Positions 18,599-30,499 are shown, numbered from the stretch's first letter. The stretch: 64,000 bases of DNA from an uncultured Pseudoflavonifractor sp. (GCA_947644625.1 CANRZY010000001.1:1-64000), one strand, 5' to 3'. Notes: generated by a model not told the origin, from the letters alone. A program made the numbers and translations.

Positions 18599-20125
18599 TC
18601 ATACAGGGGAGGAAAAAACGCCGTTTTTGGAACCATGAAGCAGCCCCTGGGCCGCCATGGCGCAAAAATAGATCAGGATACCGAATAGAAAACAGATAAG
18701 ACACAAGGCTCCCCCATCCAGACCTGCGGAGAGAAGAACGTTGAAAAGAAGCCTAGCACACAATCCTGAAAGAAGGGCGGCCAGACCGGGCCCCACCAGC
18801 CAGGGAAAGAGCCGGGGCCTGAGAGCGATGACCCGGCGCAGGGCGTTCCAGTGGAGGATCACCCCCAGCACCGTGCTGACCAGCAGCGAGTCCACATACC
18901 CCCGTAGGCCCACGCCGGGAAGGCCCATCCGGTACCAGGTGAGAAGAAGCTGTACCGCTCCGCAGATGAGACCGTGGCAGGCGGTAAGGCTCTGTTTTCC
19001 CAAGGCGTTCAGGCATATGGCAAAGACCGATTCCAGACAGGAGAGGGCCACCGCCACGGCCAGGGGAAGGGCAAAGCGTCCCACGGCCTCCTCCCGAAAG
19101 AGAAGACGCCCCAAAGGCTGAGCCAGCACGGCCAAAAGGGCGCTGGAGGGAAAAAGGAGAAAGGCGGCGGCGGTGACGGCCTTGTTTGCCTGTCGGCGGC
19201 AGCGTTCCCACTGTCCCAAGGCAGCGGACTGGGCCATCCGGGGGAGCAGGACCAACCCCATGGCGGAAATAAAGGCGGTGGGCAGCGTGAGAAGGGGCAG
19301 AGTCATGCCGCACAGGATCCCAAAATCACTCATGGCAGAGCTTACATTTTGTCCCGCCTGGACCAAGCGTTGAGGAATAATAACGGCGGTGGCGGCTCCC
19401 ATCAGATTTCCCAGAAGGGAGGTCAGGCCGATGGGGATGGAAATATGGAGGATCTTCTTTGCAAGGCTTTGCCGCGGCACTCCTTCCCCAGATCGTTTCT
19501 GCCCCATAAACCGGTGGTAAAGAAGGGTAAGGGCGGCGGCGGAAAAGACCTCGCACAGGATCATACCGCAGACGATAAGTCCCACCGTCCGTTCCGGGTT
19601 TTGAGGCAAAAACCACCATAAAAGCCCCAGTACCGCCCCGGCCCGGATCAGGGGCTCACAGATCTCCGTAAAAGCGGGGGGACGCACATTCCCCGAACCG
19701 TAAAAGAAGTGCTTATGGATGTTTTCGATCCCGGTGAGAAGAACGCAGGGCAGCAGCAGAAGAAGCCCCAACCGGGACCGGGCGTCTCCCAGCAGATGGA
19801 CAGAGACAGCGTCGGAAAAGGGAGCCACCGCCAGTGCCACTGCCCCAAACGCAGCCAAAAAGCCCCATAGGCAGGTTCTCAGGGTTTGGTGGGCCGCCTT
19901 ATCGTTTCCAGTGGCCCGGTACCGGGCGGACAGATTGGAACAGGCTGCCGTAAAGCCTACCGCAGTCAGGGACATCAGTACGGAGGAGACGGGCAGGACC
20001 AACTGGTAAAGGCCCATGACCTCCGCTCCCACCATCCGGGAGAGGAAGACCCGGTAAACAAAGCCCACCGCCTGGGAAAAAAGGCTGACGGCGGTCAGAA
20101 GCACAGTGCTTCGCAGCGCGGACAT
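18599..20125 (-). CDS. Polysaccharide/lipid flippase, SpoVB/MATE-like
   Basis: multi-pass membrane protein: STVLLTAVSLFSQAVGFVYRVFLSRMVGAEVMGLYQLVLPV. Confidence 0.8.
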   Translation of the reverse strand: MSALRSTVLLTAVSLFSQAVGFVYRVFLSRMVGAEVMGLYQLVLPVSSVLMSLTAVGFTAACSNLSARYRATGNDKAAHQTLRTCLWGFLAAFGAVALAVAPFSDAVSVHLLGDARSRLGLLLLLPCVLLTGIENIHKHFFYGSGNVRPPAFTEICEPLIRAGAVLGLLWWFLPQNPERTVGLIVCGMILCEVFSAAALTLLYHRFMGQKRSGEGVPRQSLAKKILHISIPIGLTSLLGNLMGAATAVIIPQRLVQAGQNVSSAMSDFGILCGMTLPLLTLPTAFISAMGLVLLPRMAQSAALGQWERCRRQANKAVTAAAFLLFPSSALLAVLAQPLGRLLFREEAVGRFALPLAVAVALSCLESVFAICLNALGKQSLTACHGLICGAVQLLLTWYRMGLPGVGLRGYVDSLLVSTVLGVILHWNALRRVIALRPRLFPWLVGPGLAALLSGLCARLLFNVLLSAGLDGGALCLICFLFGILIYFCAMAAQGLLHGSKNGVFSSPV

Positions 20126-20204
20126 GGTATGCAGAAAAAGCCCCCCTCTCACGAAAAAGCCTATGAAGAAGGGATTGTCCCATATGTGGGAAACCGGACC
20201 GCCG

Positions 20205-20233
20205 TTGACAATATCTCCAAAAATGTCTACAAT
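20205..20233 (+). promoter_or_regulatory. Promoter for the DUF554 gene
   Basis: TTGACA-N17-TACAAT. Confidence 0.75.
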
Positions 20234-20288
20234 AGCTTCGGTCTACAAGGAAACTGCTTTTGATCGTCAATTCAAAGGAGGGAACGCC

Positions 20289-21005
20289 TTGTTCGCTGTA
20301 TTTATCAATATGGCCGCAGTCCTTCTGGGCAGCGCTCTGGGCCTTTTGCTGAAGGGCCGCTTTTCTCCCCGCACCGGCTCTGCGTTGATGAAATGTCTGG
20401 GGCTCTGTACCCTTGGTATTGGCTTTTCCTCCCTGCTGGGGACGGCGGATACCCTTTGCGTCATTCTCTGCATGGTCCTGGGCACGCTCCTGGGGGAGCG
20501 GATCGACATTGAAAAGTGGATGGACGGACTGGGAGAGGCCTTAAGGCGAAAGCTGGCGAAGAGAGATACTGGGGAAAGCCGCTTTGTGGAGGGCTTTGTC
20601 ACCGCCACGATGGTCTACTGTGTGGGGGCCATGTCTATTAACGGCTCCATCGCCGCAGGGCTCTACGGAGATTACAGCGTCATTATTTCCAAAAGCGTAC
20701 TGGACGGAGTGGGCGCCATTACCTTTGCCGCCGCTATGGGGATCGGGGTAGCCTTTTCGGTGGTCCCCATCCTTCTCTATCAAGGAGGAATCACCCTTCT
20801 TGCCGGAGTGGTGGGACCCTATCTGCCGGGTCCCGTCATTACGGAAATGAGTGCCGTGGGAGGAGCCATTATCGTGGGGATCGGCCTCAACCTGCTGGAC
20901 CTGCCCAAGGAGAAGCTGCGGGTGGGCAATATGCTTCCGGCCATCTTTCTGCCCATCCTGTATATCCCGTTGACAAACGCCCTATCCGGGCTCTTGGGAC
21001 GGTGA
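20289..21005 (+). CDS. DUF554 family membrane protein (TTG start)
   Basis: FAVFINMAAVLLGSALGLLLKGR..., GTLLGERIDIEKW; ggaggg RBS before TTG. Confidence 0.8.
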   Translation: MFAVFINMAAVLLGSALGLLLKGRFSPRTGSALMKCLGLCTLGIGFSSLLGTADTLCVILCMVLGTLLGERIDIEKWMDGLGEALRRKLAKRDTGESRFVEGFVTATMVYCVGAMSINGSIAAGLYGDYSVIISKSVLDGVGAITFAAAMGIGVAFSVVPILLYQGGITLLAGVVGPYLPGPVITEMSAVGGAIIVGIGLNLLDLPKEKLRVGNMLPAIFLPILYIPLTNALSGLLGR

Positions 21006-21013
21006 GGGCAGGG

Positions 21014-22348
21014 ATGAACGCCGTGATACCGCCCGGAGCGGAGAGGATCCTGAAAACGCTGACCGGTGCCGGGTATGAGGCTTACCTGGTGGGAGGCTGC
21101 GTGCGGGATCTTCTGCGGGGAGTTCCGCCCCAGGATTGGGACATCTGTACCTCCGCCCTCCCGGAGGAGACCGGGGCCGCTTTCAAAGGCAGGCGGATCG
21201 TGGAGACCGGACTAAAGCACGGCACGGTCACCATTTTAGATGGGGAGGATGCCTATGAGGTCACCACCTACCGCAGCGACGGGCCCTATTCCGACGGCCG
21301 GAGGCCGGACCAGGTGCGGTTTGTCTCCGAGTTGCGGGAGGACCTTTCCCGGCGGGACTTTACTATGAACGCCATTGCCATGGACCTGAATGGAACGCTG
21401 TACGATCCCTTTGGCGGGGAGAAGGATATCCGGGCCAGGCGGATCCGCTGCGTGGGGGAGCCTGTTCGTCGTTTTCGGGAGGACGGACTGCGGGTCATGC
21501 GGGGTCTTCGTTTCGGAGCCACGCTGGGATACGGGCTGGAGGAAGAGACGGCAAGGGCCATCCACACCTGCCGGGCCATGCTTGACCATGTGGCGGCGGA
21601 ACGGATCCATACAGAATTATGTAAACTAATGACAGGAGAAGCGGCGGGGCGGATCCTGCGGGAATTTCCGGACGTGCTGTGGCAGTTCTGGCCGGAGCTG
21701 GAGCCTCTTTATACCATGGAGCAGCGCAATCCCTGGCACTGCTGGAACGGTTGGGAGCATACCCTTCACGCGGTGGAGGCGGCTCCGGCGGAGCTTGTCC
21801 TCCGGCTCACCATGCTCCTGCACGACATCGGAAAGCCCCGGTGCAAGTCCACCGATGAGAACGGATCGGATCATTTTTACGGCCATCCCAACGTGGGAGC
21901 GGAGATGGCCGATCACATGCTGCGGAAGCTGAAATTTGAAAACCGGATCCGGCAGCGGGTGGTCACCCTTATCCGGTACCATGATATGGATTTGCCCGAC
22001 GAGCCCCGGACCGTCCGCCGCTGGCTGGGCAGGCTGGGGGAGGAACCCTTCTTTCAGCTTCTGGAGGTCAAACGCTCCGACGCCCTGGCCCAGAACAGGG
22101 ACAAGGCCTGGGAACACCTGGAGCGGTGGGAGGCCGTCCGGAGCCTGGCAAGGACTCTGACGGCGGATGGACAATGCCTGTGCCTGAAGGATCTGGCTGT
22201 AAACGGAAAGGACGCTTTGGCTGCGGGGATCCCGCCGGGACCGGAGGTGGGAAAGGCGCTGACCGCTCTTTTGGAGCGGGTCCTGGACGGAGCGCTTCCC
22301 AACCAGCGGGAAGCCCTCCTGAACGCGCTGAGGGAGATCCAGACGTAA
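21014..22348 (+). CDS. cca: CCA tRNA nucleotidyltransferase
   Basis: AYLVGGCVRDLLRGVPPQDWDICTSA, RRDFTMNAIAMD, HD motif LLHDIGKP. Confidence 0.92.
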   Translation: MNAVIPPGAERILKTLTGAGYEAYLVGGCVRDLLRGVPPQDWDICTSALPEETGAAFKGRRIVETGLKHGTVTILDGEDAYEVTTYRSDGPYSDGRRPDQVRFVSELREDLSRRDFTMNAIAMDLNGTLYDPFGGEKDIRARRIRCVGEPVRRFREDGLRVMRGLRFGATLGYGLEEETARAIHTCRAMLDHVAAERIHTELCKLMTGEAAGRILREFPDVLWQFWPELEPLYTMEQRNPWHCWNGWEHTLHAVEAAPAELVLRLTMLLHDIGKPRCKSTDENGSDHFYGHPNVGAEMADHMLRKLKFENRIRQRVVTLIRYHDMDLPDEPRTVRRWLGRLGEEPFFQLLEVKRSDALAQNRDKAWEHLERWEAVRSLARTLTADGQCLCLKDLAVNGKDALAAGIPPGPEVGKALTALLERVLDGALPNQREALLNALREIQT

Positions 22349-22357
22349 AACGAACGA

Positions 22358-22403
22358 TAAACCGGCCCGCTGTCCTTTGCTGGACAGCGGGCCGGTTGTT
22401 TAC
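22358..22403 (+). terminator. Terminator after cca
   Basis: aaaccggcccgctgtcc-tttgct-ggacagcgggccggttgttt. Confidence 0.8.
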
Positions 22404-22654
22404 CGGAGAGATAAATAGGAATTTATGGCGGGTGGTTCCATCCCTGGCGAGCGGCCGTAAAGGTCGTTCCTTCGATTGCAACGGACGACCGGGAGCGGTC
22501 GCCTTTTTCACCGCCGCTGCGGCCTCTTTATGGCGCTCCACTGTACCCTCCGTCCTTTTTGCCGTTATGATCCTCTACAGCCTTACCTTTTTGATTCTGC
22601 TCCAGAGCCTCAACCGGAAAAACGGCGCTTCCCTGTTGAGGAGGCGCCGTTTCT

Positions 22655-24157
22655 TTATTGTCTCTCTCCCGTCATGGTCTGCTCCACAATGCTCTCCATG
22701 ATCTCATAGCTCATCTGCCCCGTCAGGTAACCGAACACATTCCCATCCCGGTCGATCATAAAGGTGGTGGGAAAAGCGCCAATACCGTAGCCATCAAAAA
22801 GACTTCCCTCCGTATCCATCAGCACCGGATAGGTATACCCGTTTTCCTCCAAAAAGTCGGCGATCTCCTCCGCCGTTTTCTCTCCTCCGATCTCCGGTCC
22901 GGCCACGCCCAAAACGATGAGGGCCTCCTCCCCCTCCCGCTCATAATTTTCATAGAGTCTCTGTATCTCCGGCAATTCTGCCTTGCAGGGGGAACACCAG
23001 GTAGCCCAAAAGTTAAGGAAAATGGTTTTTCCCTTATAGTCTTCCAGAGAATGGCTGTTTCCAAACTGATCTGTAAGCGTGAAATCCAGGGCGGGGATGG
23101 CGTCAGGATCCGCCGTGGGCTCAGGAGATGCCTCCGGCTCCTGAGACGGGCCGGGCATAGGAGAGGGTTCCGCTTCAGGGGAGGGCGTAGGCGCCGCCTC
23201 CGGCGAGGGTGCTGGCTCAGGGGACAGCGCAGGTTCCGGGGAGACCTCCGCCTCCAGGGATGGCGTAGACGCCGGGGACGGGGTGGGCGTTGGCTCAGCG
23301 GTGGCGGAAGGGACAGGTTCCGGCGTGGGAGAGGGTTCCTGACTGGCCTGCGGAACCGGAAGGCTTTCCTCCGGGGAGGGTGGGCTGGGAAGGGTCTCCA
23401 CCGCCGCAGAGGGAGTGGGCTGGTCGGAAAGCTCGGAAATCCAGCCGGACAGCCGGTCCATCTGCCCGGTGAGCATCAGCGCTCCCATCAGGATCATCAG
23501 GACGCCCCCCGCCTTCACAGTATACCGCATACCCTTACGGTGGGTCTTGAAAAACTCCAGCAGCGTGGAGGTAAACAGTCCCACCGCCAGGAAGGGCAGA
23601 ACAAAGCCCAGGGTGTAGACCCCCATAAGCGCCATACCCGCCATTCGGGTGGAGGCAGAGGCCGCCATCAACAGAACACTGGTCATGGCGGGGCCTACGC
23701 AGGGGGTCCAGGCAAAGCTGAAGGTAAAGCCCATCAAGAGGGCCGTCAGGGGCGACATGGCCATTTTATCCAACCGGAAGGGAAGCCTCAGCTCCCGGTC
23801 CAAAAGGGCGGAGGAGCCAAAAATCCCCAACTGATAAAGGCCGAAGAGAACGATCAGGACCCCTCCCACCTTCACAAAAATATCCTGCCCCTTCAGAAGG
23901 ACGCTGCCCAGGGCAGAGGCTCCCAGCCCCAGCAGCACAAAGGCAAAGCTGACTCCCAGTACAAAAAACAGGGTATGCAGCAGCACCTTCTTCCGGTCAT
24001 ACCGGATGATCCCATCCTCTCCCCGGACCCCGGTCCCCCCGGAAAGATACCCAATATAGAGGGGGAGCAGGGGCAGCACACAGGGGGAGAAAAAGCTGAG
24101 AAGGCCCTGAACAAATACGGTCAGAGCGGGAACGCTCACATTAACGTGGAAACCCAT
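22655..24157 (-). CDS. Fusion of CcdA-like membrane domain, Pro/Glu/Ser-rich linker and TlpA-like thioredoxin domain
   Basis: N-term LSFFSPCVLPLLPLYIGYL; linker rich in PSPE/PEP repeats; C-term FLNFWATWCSPCKAELPEIQ. Confidence 0.88.
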   Translation of the reverse strand: MGFHVNVSVPALTVFVQGLLSFFSPCVLPLLPLYIGYLSGGTGVRGEDGIIRYDRKKVLLHTLFFVLGVSFAFVLLGLGASALGSVLLKGQDIFVKVGGVLIVLFGLYQLGIFGSSALLDRELRLPFRLDKMAMSPLTALLMGFTFSFAWTPCVGPAMTSVLLMAASASTRMAGMALMGVYTLGFVLPFLAVGLFTSTLLEFFKTHRKGMRYTVKAGGVLMILMGALMLTGQMDRLSGWISELSDQPTPSAAVETLPSPPSPEESLPVPQASQEPSPTPEPVPSATAEPTPTPSPASTPSLEAEVSPEPALSPEPAPSPEAAPTPSPEAEPSPMPGPSQEPEASPEPTADPDAIPALDFTLTDQFGNSHSLEDYKGKTIFLNFWATWCSPCKAELPEIQRLYENYEREGEEALIVLGVAGPEIGGEKTAEEIADFLEENGYTYPVLMDTEGSLFDGYGIGAFPTTFMIDRDGNVFGYLTGQMSYEIMESIVEQTMTGERQ

Positions 24158-24236
24158 ATATTCACTCTCTTTTCTCTATTTTTACGGTCTCCCCTTCCCG
24201 CTGTCCGCAAGGTATCAGGGATCCCTTTTTACAGCA

Positions 24237-24277
24237 AAAGGAAACGGCAGAGCCAATGGCCCTGCCGTTTCTTTTAT
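24237..24277. terminator. Terminator hairpin
   Basis: aaacggcagagcc-aat-ggccctgccgtttctttt. Confidence 0.7.
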
Positions 24278-25932
24278 ACCTCCATAATAACGGGCAGGAT
24301 CATGGGATTGCGTCTGGTCTTTTTGAAGAGATAGCCGCTCAGCTCGTCCCGGATATCGCCCTTGATGGCGTTCCAGTCCCAACGGTTGGCCCGCTGACTC
24401 TTTTCCAAAGCCTCCAGCGCCACCGTCTTTAATTCCTCCATCAGTCCCTCGGACTCCTTCACATAGATAAAGCCCCGGGTAATGATGTCGGGTCCGGATA
24501 GAAGTCCGCCGTCCTCGGCAGAAACGGAGCAGACCACTACGATCATGCCGTCCTCCGCCAGGTGCTTCCGGTCCCGGAGGACCACAGCTCCCACATCGCC
24601 CACTCCATAGCCGTCCACAAATACCCGGCCCGCGGGAACCACGCCGTTGATCTTCACATTGTCCCGACCCACCTCGATCACCTTGCCGATGTCGGAAATA
24701 ACGATGTTCCGGGGATCCATTCCCATCTCCTGGGCCAGCTTGGAGTGGACCTTCAGATGCCGCTGCTCTCCGTGAACAGGGATAAAAAACTTCGGCTTCA
24801 GGAGAGCGTGGATGATCTTCAGCTCATCAGCGCAGGCGTGGCCGGAGACATGAAGCTCCCCCTGCCGCTCATCCACCACCTCGGCCCCCTTGCGGTATAG
24901 CTCGTTGACCACGCTTCCAATGGCGTTTTCATTGCCCGGAATGGCGGAGGCGGAGAAGATCACCCGGTCTCCGGCCTGGATCTCGATCTGCCGGTGGGTG
25001 TTGAAGGCCATTCTCGTCATGGCGGACATGGTCTCCCCCTGACTGCCGGTGGTGACCACGCAGATCTTGTTCTTGGGAAGGCCTTTGATCTGATTTATGT
25101 CAACCAAAACCCCAGAGGGAATGCTCATATACCCAAGCTCGGTGGAAACCTTGATGGCGTTCTCCATGCTCCGGCCGGTAATGGCCACCTTCCGGCCATA
25201 CTTGGCCGCCACCGAAATGATCTGCTGGATCCGGTCCACATTGGAGGCGAAGGTGGCAATGATGATCCGCTCCTCACAGCCCCGGAAGAGGGCGTCGAAG
25301 GAAGCCCCTACGCTCCGTTCCGACTTGGTGTAGCCCGGCCGCTCCACATTGGTGGAGTCGCACAGCAGGGCCAGGACCCCCTCCTTCCCCAGCTGACCCA
25401 GCCGGGCCAGGTCGATCATATCCCCGGAGACGGGGGTGGTGTCGATCTTAAAGTCTCCGGTGTGGACGCATACTCCCAGGGGGGTGCGGATAGCGAAGCC
25501 CACCGCGTCGGCGATGGAGTGGTTCACATGGATAAACTCCACTCCGAACCGGCCCGCCTTCACCGTCTCCCCCGCCTCGCAGGTGATGAGCCGGGTCTTG
25601 CCCAGCAGATGGTGCTCCTCCAGCTTCAGCTTGATGAGCCCCGCCGACATCCGGGTGGCGTAGACGGGTACGTTCAGCTCCCGGAGCAGGTAGGGGAGAG
25701 ACCCGATATGGTCCTCGTGGCCGTGGGTAATAAAGATCCCCCGGATCTTGTCCCGGTTCTTGATAAGATAGGTAAAATCGGGAATGACCACGTCGATACC
25801 GTACATATCGTTGTCGGGAAAGCCCATACCGGCGTCCACCACAATGATATCGTTTCCGTACTCATAGACGGTCATATTCTTGCCGATCTCATTAAGGCCG
25901 CCAAGAGAGATGATTTTCAATTTTTCTGCCAT
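24274..25932 (-). CDS. rnj: Ribonuclease J
   Basis: MAEKLKIISLGGLNEIGKNMTVYEYG, THGHEDHIGSLPYLL, SGHACADELKIIHALLKPKFFIPVHGE; trimmed start at 25932. Confidence 0.95.
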   Translation of the reverse strand: MAEKLKIISLGGLNEIGKNMTVYEYGNDIIVVDAGMGFPDNDMYGIDVVIPDFTYLIKNRDKIRGIFITHGHEDHIGSLPYLLRELNVPVYATRMSAGLIKLKLEEHHLLGKTRLITCEAGETVKAGRFGVEFIHVNHSIADAVGFAIRTPLGVCVHTGDFKIDTTPVSGDMIDLARLGQLGKEGVLALLCDSTNVERPGYTKSERSVGASFDALFRGCEERIIIATFASNVDRIQQIISVAAKYGRKVAITGRSMENAIKVSTELGYMSIPSGVLVDINQIKGLPKNKICVVTTGSQGETMSAMTRMAFNTHRQIEIQAGDRVIFSASAIPGNENAIGSVVNELYRKGAEVVDERQGELHVSGHACADELKIIHALLKPKFFIPVHGEQRHLKVHSKLAQEMGMDPRNIVISDIGKVIEVGRDNVKINGVVPAGRVFVDGYGVGDVGAVVLRDRKHLAEDGMIVVVCSVSAEDGGLLSGPDIITRGFIYVKESEGLMEELKTVALEALEKSQRANRWDWNAIKGDIRDELSGYLFKKTRRNPMILPVIMEV

Positions 25933-26342
25933 TTGTTCTTGATTACACTCCTTTAAAAATATACAGGGATGGTTGGTAGGAAGGAAAGGAGCGTATACAA
26001 AATCCAGGCCAGAAGGCCTTTCGGTGCTACCCCGCCCTGTATCGCCGGATAGCGGAAAGGCCTCCTCGCCGGAAGCTCCCATCCATAGTCGCTTATCATA
26101 AGCGCCGAAGCGCGTAAAGCCGTTTCAGTAGAACTCGGTTGGTATAGTATACCACACATCAATGGAAAAGTATACCATAAAAAAGGAAAAAGGCAGGGGA
26201 AAAAGGGGAGGCGCTCTGGGCAGGTTGTCGGTCCGGGTAAATTTTCCTTTGTCAGAAAAGCTTCACATTTTCTTTATCTCCCCGAAAAGAAAACTTGAAG
26301 CATTCCTGTTACACTGGTCTCACCAAAAAAGGAGGCCAGGCT

Positions 26343-27110
26343 ATGGAACCCATCCTGAACGTACACGGTCTGCAAAAAACCTATGGCGGCAGGGGAACCT
26401 GCACCAAAGCCCTTCAAGGGCTGGACTTCCGGGTCTTTCCCGGCGAGTTTGTGGGCGTCATGGGACCTTCGGGCAGCGGAAAAACCACCCTTCTGAACTG
26501 TATCTCCACCATCGACCATCCCACCGCCGGATCCATCCTTGTGGATGGATCAGAGCTCACCGCCCTGAAGGGCAAGGCTCTCAGCCAATTCCGCCGGGAG
26601 AAGCTGGGCTTTATCTTTCAGGACTGTAATCTTCTTGACACCCTTACAGGCCTGGAAAACATAGCCCTGGCCCTTACCATCGGCGGCGCCGAGCCCCGCT
26701 CGGTGGAGCGCCGGGCCCGGGAGGCCGCCCGGCTTTTGGGCGTGGAGGAGGTATTGGATAAGTTCCCCTACCAGATGTCGGGCGGCCAGCAGCAGCGGGT
26801 AGCCGCCGCCCGGGCCATGGTGACAGGCCCCGCCCTTATCCTTGCCGACGAGCCCACCGGAGCCCTGGACTCCAAATCTACGGGAATGCTGCTGGGACAG
26901 CTGGACAAGCTCAACCGGGAGGAGGGGGCTACCATATTGCTGGTGACCCACGACGCCTTTACCGCCTCCTGGTGCCGCCGGATCCTCTTTCTCCGGGACG
27001 GGGAGCTGTACCGGGAGCTTCACCGGAGAAGCATGGACCGCAAAGCCTTTTTCCGGGAGATCCTTTCCGTGGTAAGCGAACTGGGAGGTGACAGCGGCGA
27101 TGTCCTGTAA
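26343..27110 (+). CDS. ABC transporter ATP-binding protein (BceA-like)
   Basis: GPSGSGKTTLLNCI, QMSGGQQQRVAAARAM, LADEPTGALDSKS. Confidence 0.9.
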   Translation: MEPILNVHGLQKTYGGRGTCTKALQGLDFRVFPGEFVGVMGPSGSGKTTLLNCISTIDHPTAGSILVDGSELTALKGKALSQFRREKLGFIFQDCNLLDTLTGLENIALALTIGGAEPRSVERRAREAARLLGVEEVLDKFPYQMSGGQQQRVAAARAMVTGPALILADEPTGALDSKSTGMLLGQLDKLNREEGATILLVTHDAFTASWCRRILFLRDGELYRELHRRSMDRKAFFREILSVVSELGGDSGDVL

Positions 27111-28953
27111 GCTGGCTTTTCGGAACGTAGGGCGGAGTATCCGGGACTATGCCGTTTACTTTCTCACCCTCACCTTTGGTGTATGCCTTTTCTATACGTT
27201 CAACTCCCTGGGGGACCAAAGCGTTATGAAGTTCCTGGCCCAAAACGATAACCCCAATGTGGAGGGCATTTTTCTGCTTATGGGCGTCTTTTCCGCCTTT
27301 GTGGCGGTGGTTTTGGCGGGGCTGATCCTCTATGCCAACCAATTTTTGATGAAGCGGCGGAAGCGGGAGCTGGGGACCTACTTTTTGTTGGGAATGGACT
27401 CCGGACGCGTCTCCCGCCTGCTGGTGCTTGAGACGCTTTTGATCGGCCTTGCCGCCCTTATCTCCGGAGTGGCCTTGGGGGCGCTGGCCTCCTGGGCCCT
27501 GGATAAGCTGACGGTATCCATGTTTCTGGCGACTCCGGGAGAAATTTTCAGCTTTACCCTCTCCCGGCCGGCGGTGGGCAAGACCACCCTTTACTTTGGG
27601 ATCATCTTCCTTTTGGTCATGGCCTTTACCGGGGTAAACGTATCCCGTTCCCGGCTGATCGGGCTGATCCGCTCCAACCGGACCAACGAGGAGGTCGCCC
27701 AGCGTCCCCTGGCCCTGGCTGTGGCGCTGTTTTTGCTGGGGTGTGTATCCCTGGGGACCGCCTACGCCATTTTGCTTGTCCGGGGGCTGCTCCGGATCGA
27801 CCTTCTATGGTTTCTTATGCTGGGCCTGGGGACTCTGGGGACCTTCCTCATCTTCCGCTCCCTGTCCGGATTTTTGCTGCGTCTGACAAAGGGGCATCCG
27901 GGATACTATAAGGGACTCAATATGTTTGTCCTGCGCCAGTGGAGCGGAAAGGTCCACACCAACTGCGCGTCCAATACCGTCATATCCATCCTTTTACTGC
28001 TGGCTATTGGAGTCACCGCCTGCTCGGTGGGACTCAATGACACCATCACCTCCGCCGTGGGAGGCCAGAGCCCTTACGACCTTACCGTTTTGAACTACGG
28101 GCGGAATGGGGACTATGAGCAGGCCGATGTTTCCGCCCTTTTTCTGGCCGCCGGGGTGGATCCCCAGGCTGTCTTTTCCAAGGTGGAAAGCGTCACAGTC
28201 TACTACAACAACGAAACGGCTACAGGCTTTCCTGAGGCGGGCTTTTACGCCGCTATCAGCCTTACTGCCTATAACTCCATTATGGAAGGGCGGAGCCTTC
28301 CCTCTTTAAGCCCGGAGGATATCCCCTGCCCCACGCCCGATCCTATTGTCAACGGCCCCGCCGCCGACGGCGTGGTGGTGGTCTCCGACGAGCTGGCCTC
28401 CCGTTTGGTCCCCCGCCGCCAGGTGGTGAATATCAACTACCGGGGGGACGCAGCCACGGTAGACGCTTTGGTACGCCAGACTCTGGAGGGGGCCCAAGAC
28501 TTTACAGGCGGACTGGATATCATGATAAACTATAAGCTGGATAATTACTACGACTTGATGGGCGCCAAGATCCTGGTGCTCTATATGGGGCTTTATCTGG
28601 GGCTGGTGTTTCTTCTCACCGCCGCAGCGGTGCTGGCCCTCCAACAGCTCTCCCAGGCTGCGGACAACGCTCGGCGGTATAAGCTTTTGAGCAGGCTGGG
28701 CGCTTCCGAGACCATGCGCCGGAAAGCCCTGATCCGGCAGGTGGCCCTTGCCTTCCTTCTCCCCCTGGCCCTGGGAGTGATCCACGCTTTTGTGGGAATG
28801 AAGGCAGCCAATGAGGTCATTCAGGTCATGGGAAGGGTGGATTCCGTCCATTCCAGCCTTTTGACGGCGGGGCTTCTGCTGCTTATCTACGGAGGATATT
28901 TCCTGGCAACCTGCTTCGGCGCCTGGCGGACCGTCAGGACCGGGGAGGACTAA
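27100..28953 (+). CDS. ABC transporter permease (BceB/FtsX-like)
   Basis: MSCKLAFRNVGRSIRDYAVYFLTLTFGVCLFYTFNS; overlaps the ATPase ORF; long extracytoplasmic region. Confidence 0.88.
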   Translation: MSCKLAFRNVGRSIRDYAVYFLTLTFGVCLFYTFNSLGDQSVMKFLAQNDNPNVEGIFLLMGVFSAFVAVVLAGLILYANQFLMKRRKRELGTYFLLGMDSGRVSRLLVLETLLIGLAALISGVALGALASWALDKLTVSMFLATPGEIFSFTLSRPAVGKTTLYFGIIFLLVMAFTGVNVSRSRLIGLIRSNRTNEEVAQRPLALAVALFLLGCVSLGTAYAILLVRGLLRIDLLWFLMLGLGTLGTFLIFRSLSGFLLRLTKGHPGYYKGLNMFVLRQWSGKVHTNCASNTVISILLLLAIGVTACSVGLNDTITSAVGGQSPYDLTVLNYGRNGDYEQADVSALFLAAGVDPQAVFSKVESVTVYYNNETATGFPEAGFYAAISLTAYNSIMEGRSLPSLSPEDIPCPTPDPIVNGPAADGVVVVSDELASRLVPRRQVVNINYRGDAATVDALVRQTLEGAQDFTGGLDIMINYKLDNYYDLMGAKILVLYMGLYLGLVFLLTAAAVLALQQLSQAADNARRYKLLSRLGASETMRRKALIRQVALAFLLPLALGVIHAFVGMKAANEVIQVMGRVDSVHSSLLTAGLLLLIYGGYFLATCFGAWRTVRTGED

Positions 28954-28956
28954 AGA

Positions 28957-28994
28957 GAAGCCGCGCCCCCTTTCAAAAGGGGCGCGGCTTCTTC
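28957..28994. terminator. Terminator hairpin
   Basis: agaagccgcgcccccttt-caaaaggggcgcggcttctt. Confidence 0.8.
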
Positions 28995-29020
28995 CATATT
29001 TCTTTTTGCCTGCGGCAAGC

Positions 29021-30499
<1,479 letters not shown>

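Noticed and set aside
22404-22640. Possible small RNA or hydrophobic micro-ORF between cca and the CcdA-TlpA gene
   Set aside because: GC-rich hairpins and a short hydrophobic reading frame exist, but no convincing promoter or RBS; not enough to call a feature.
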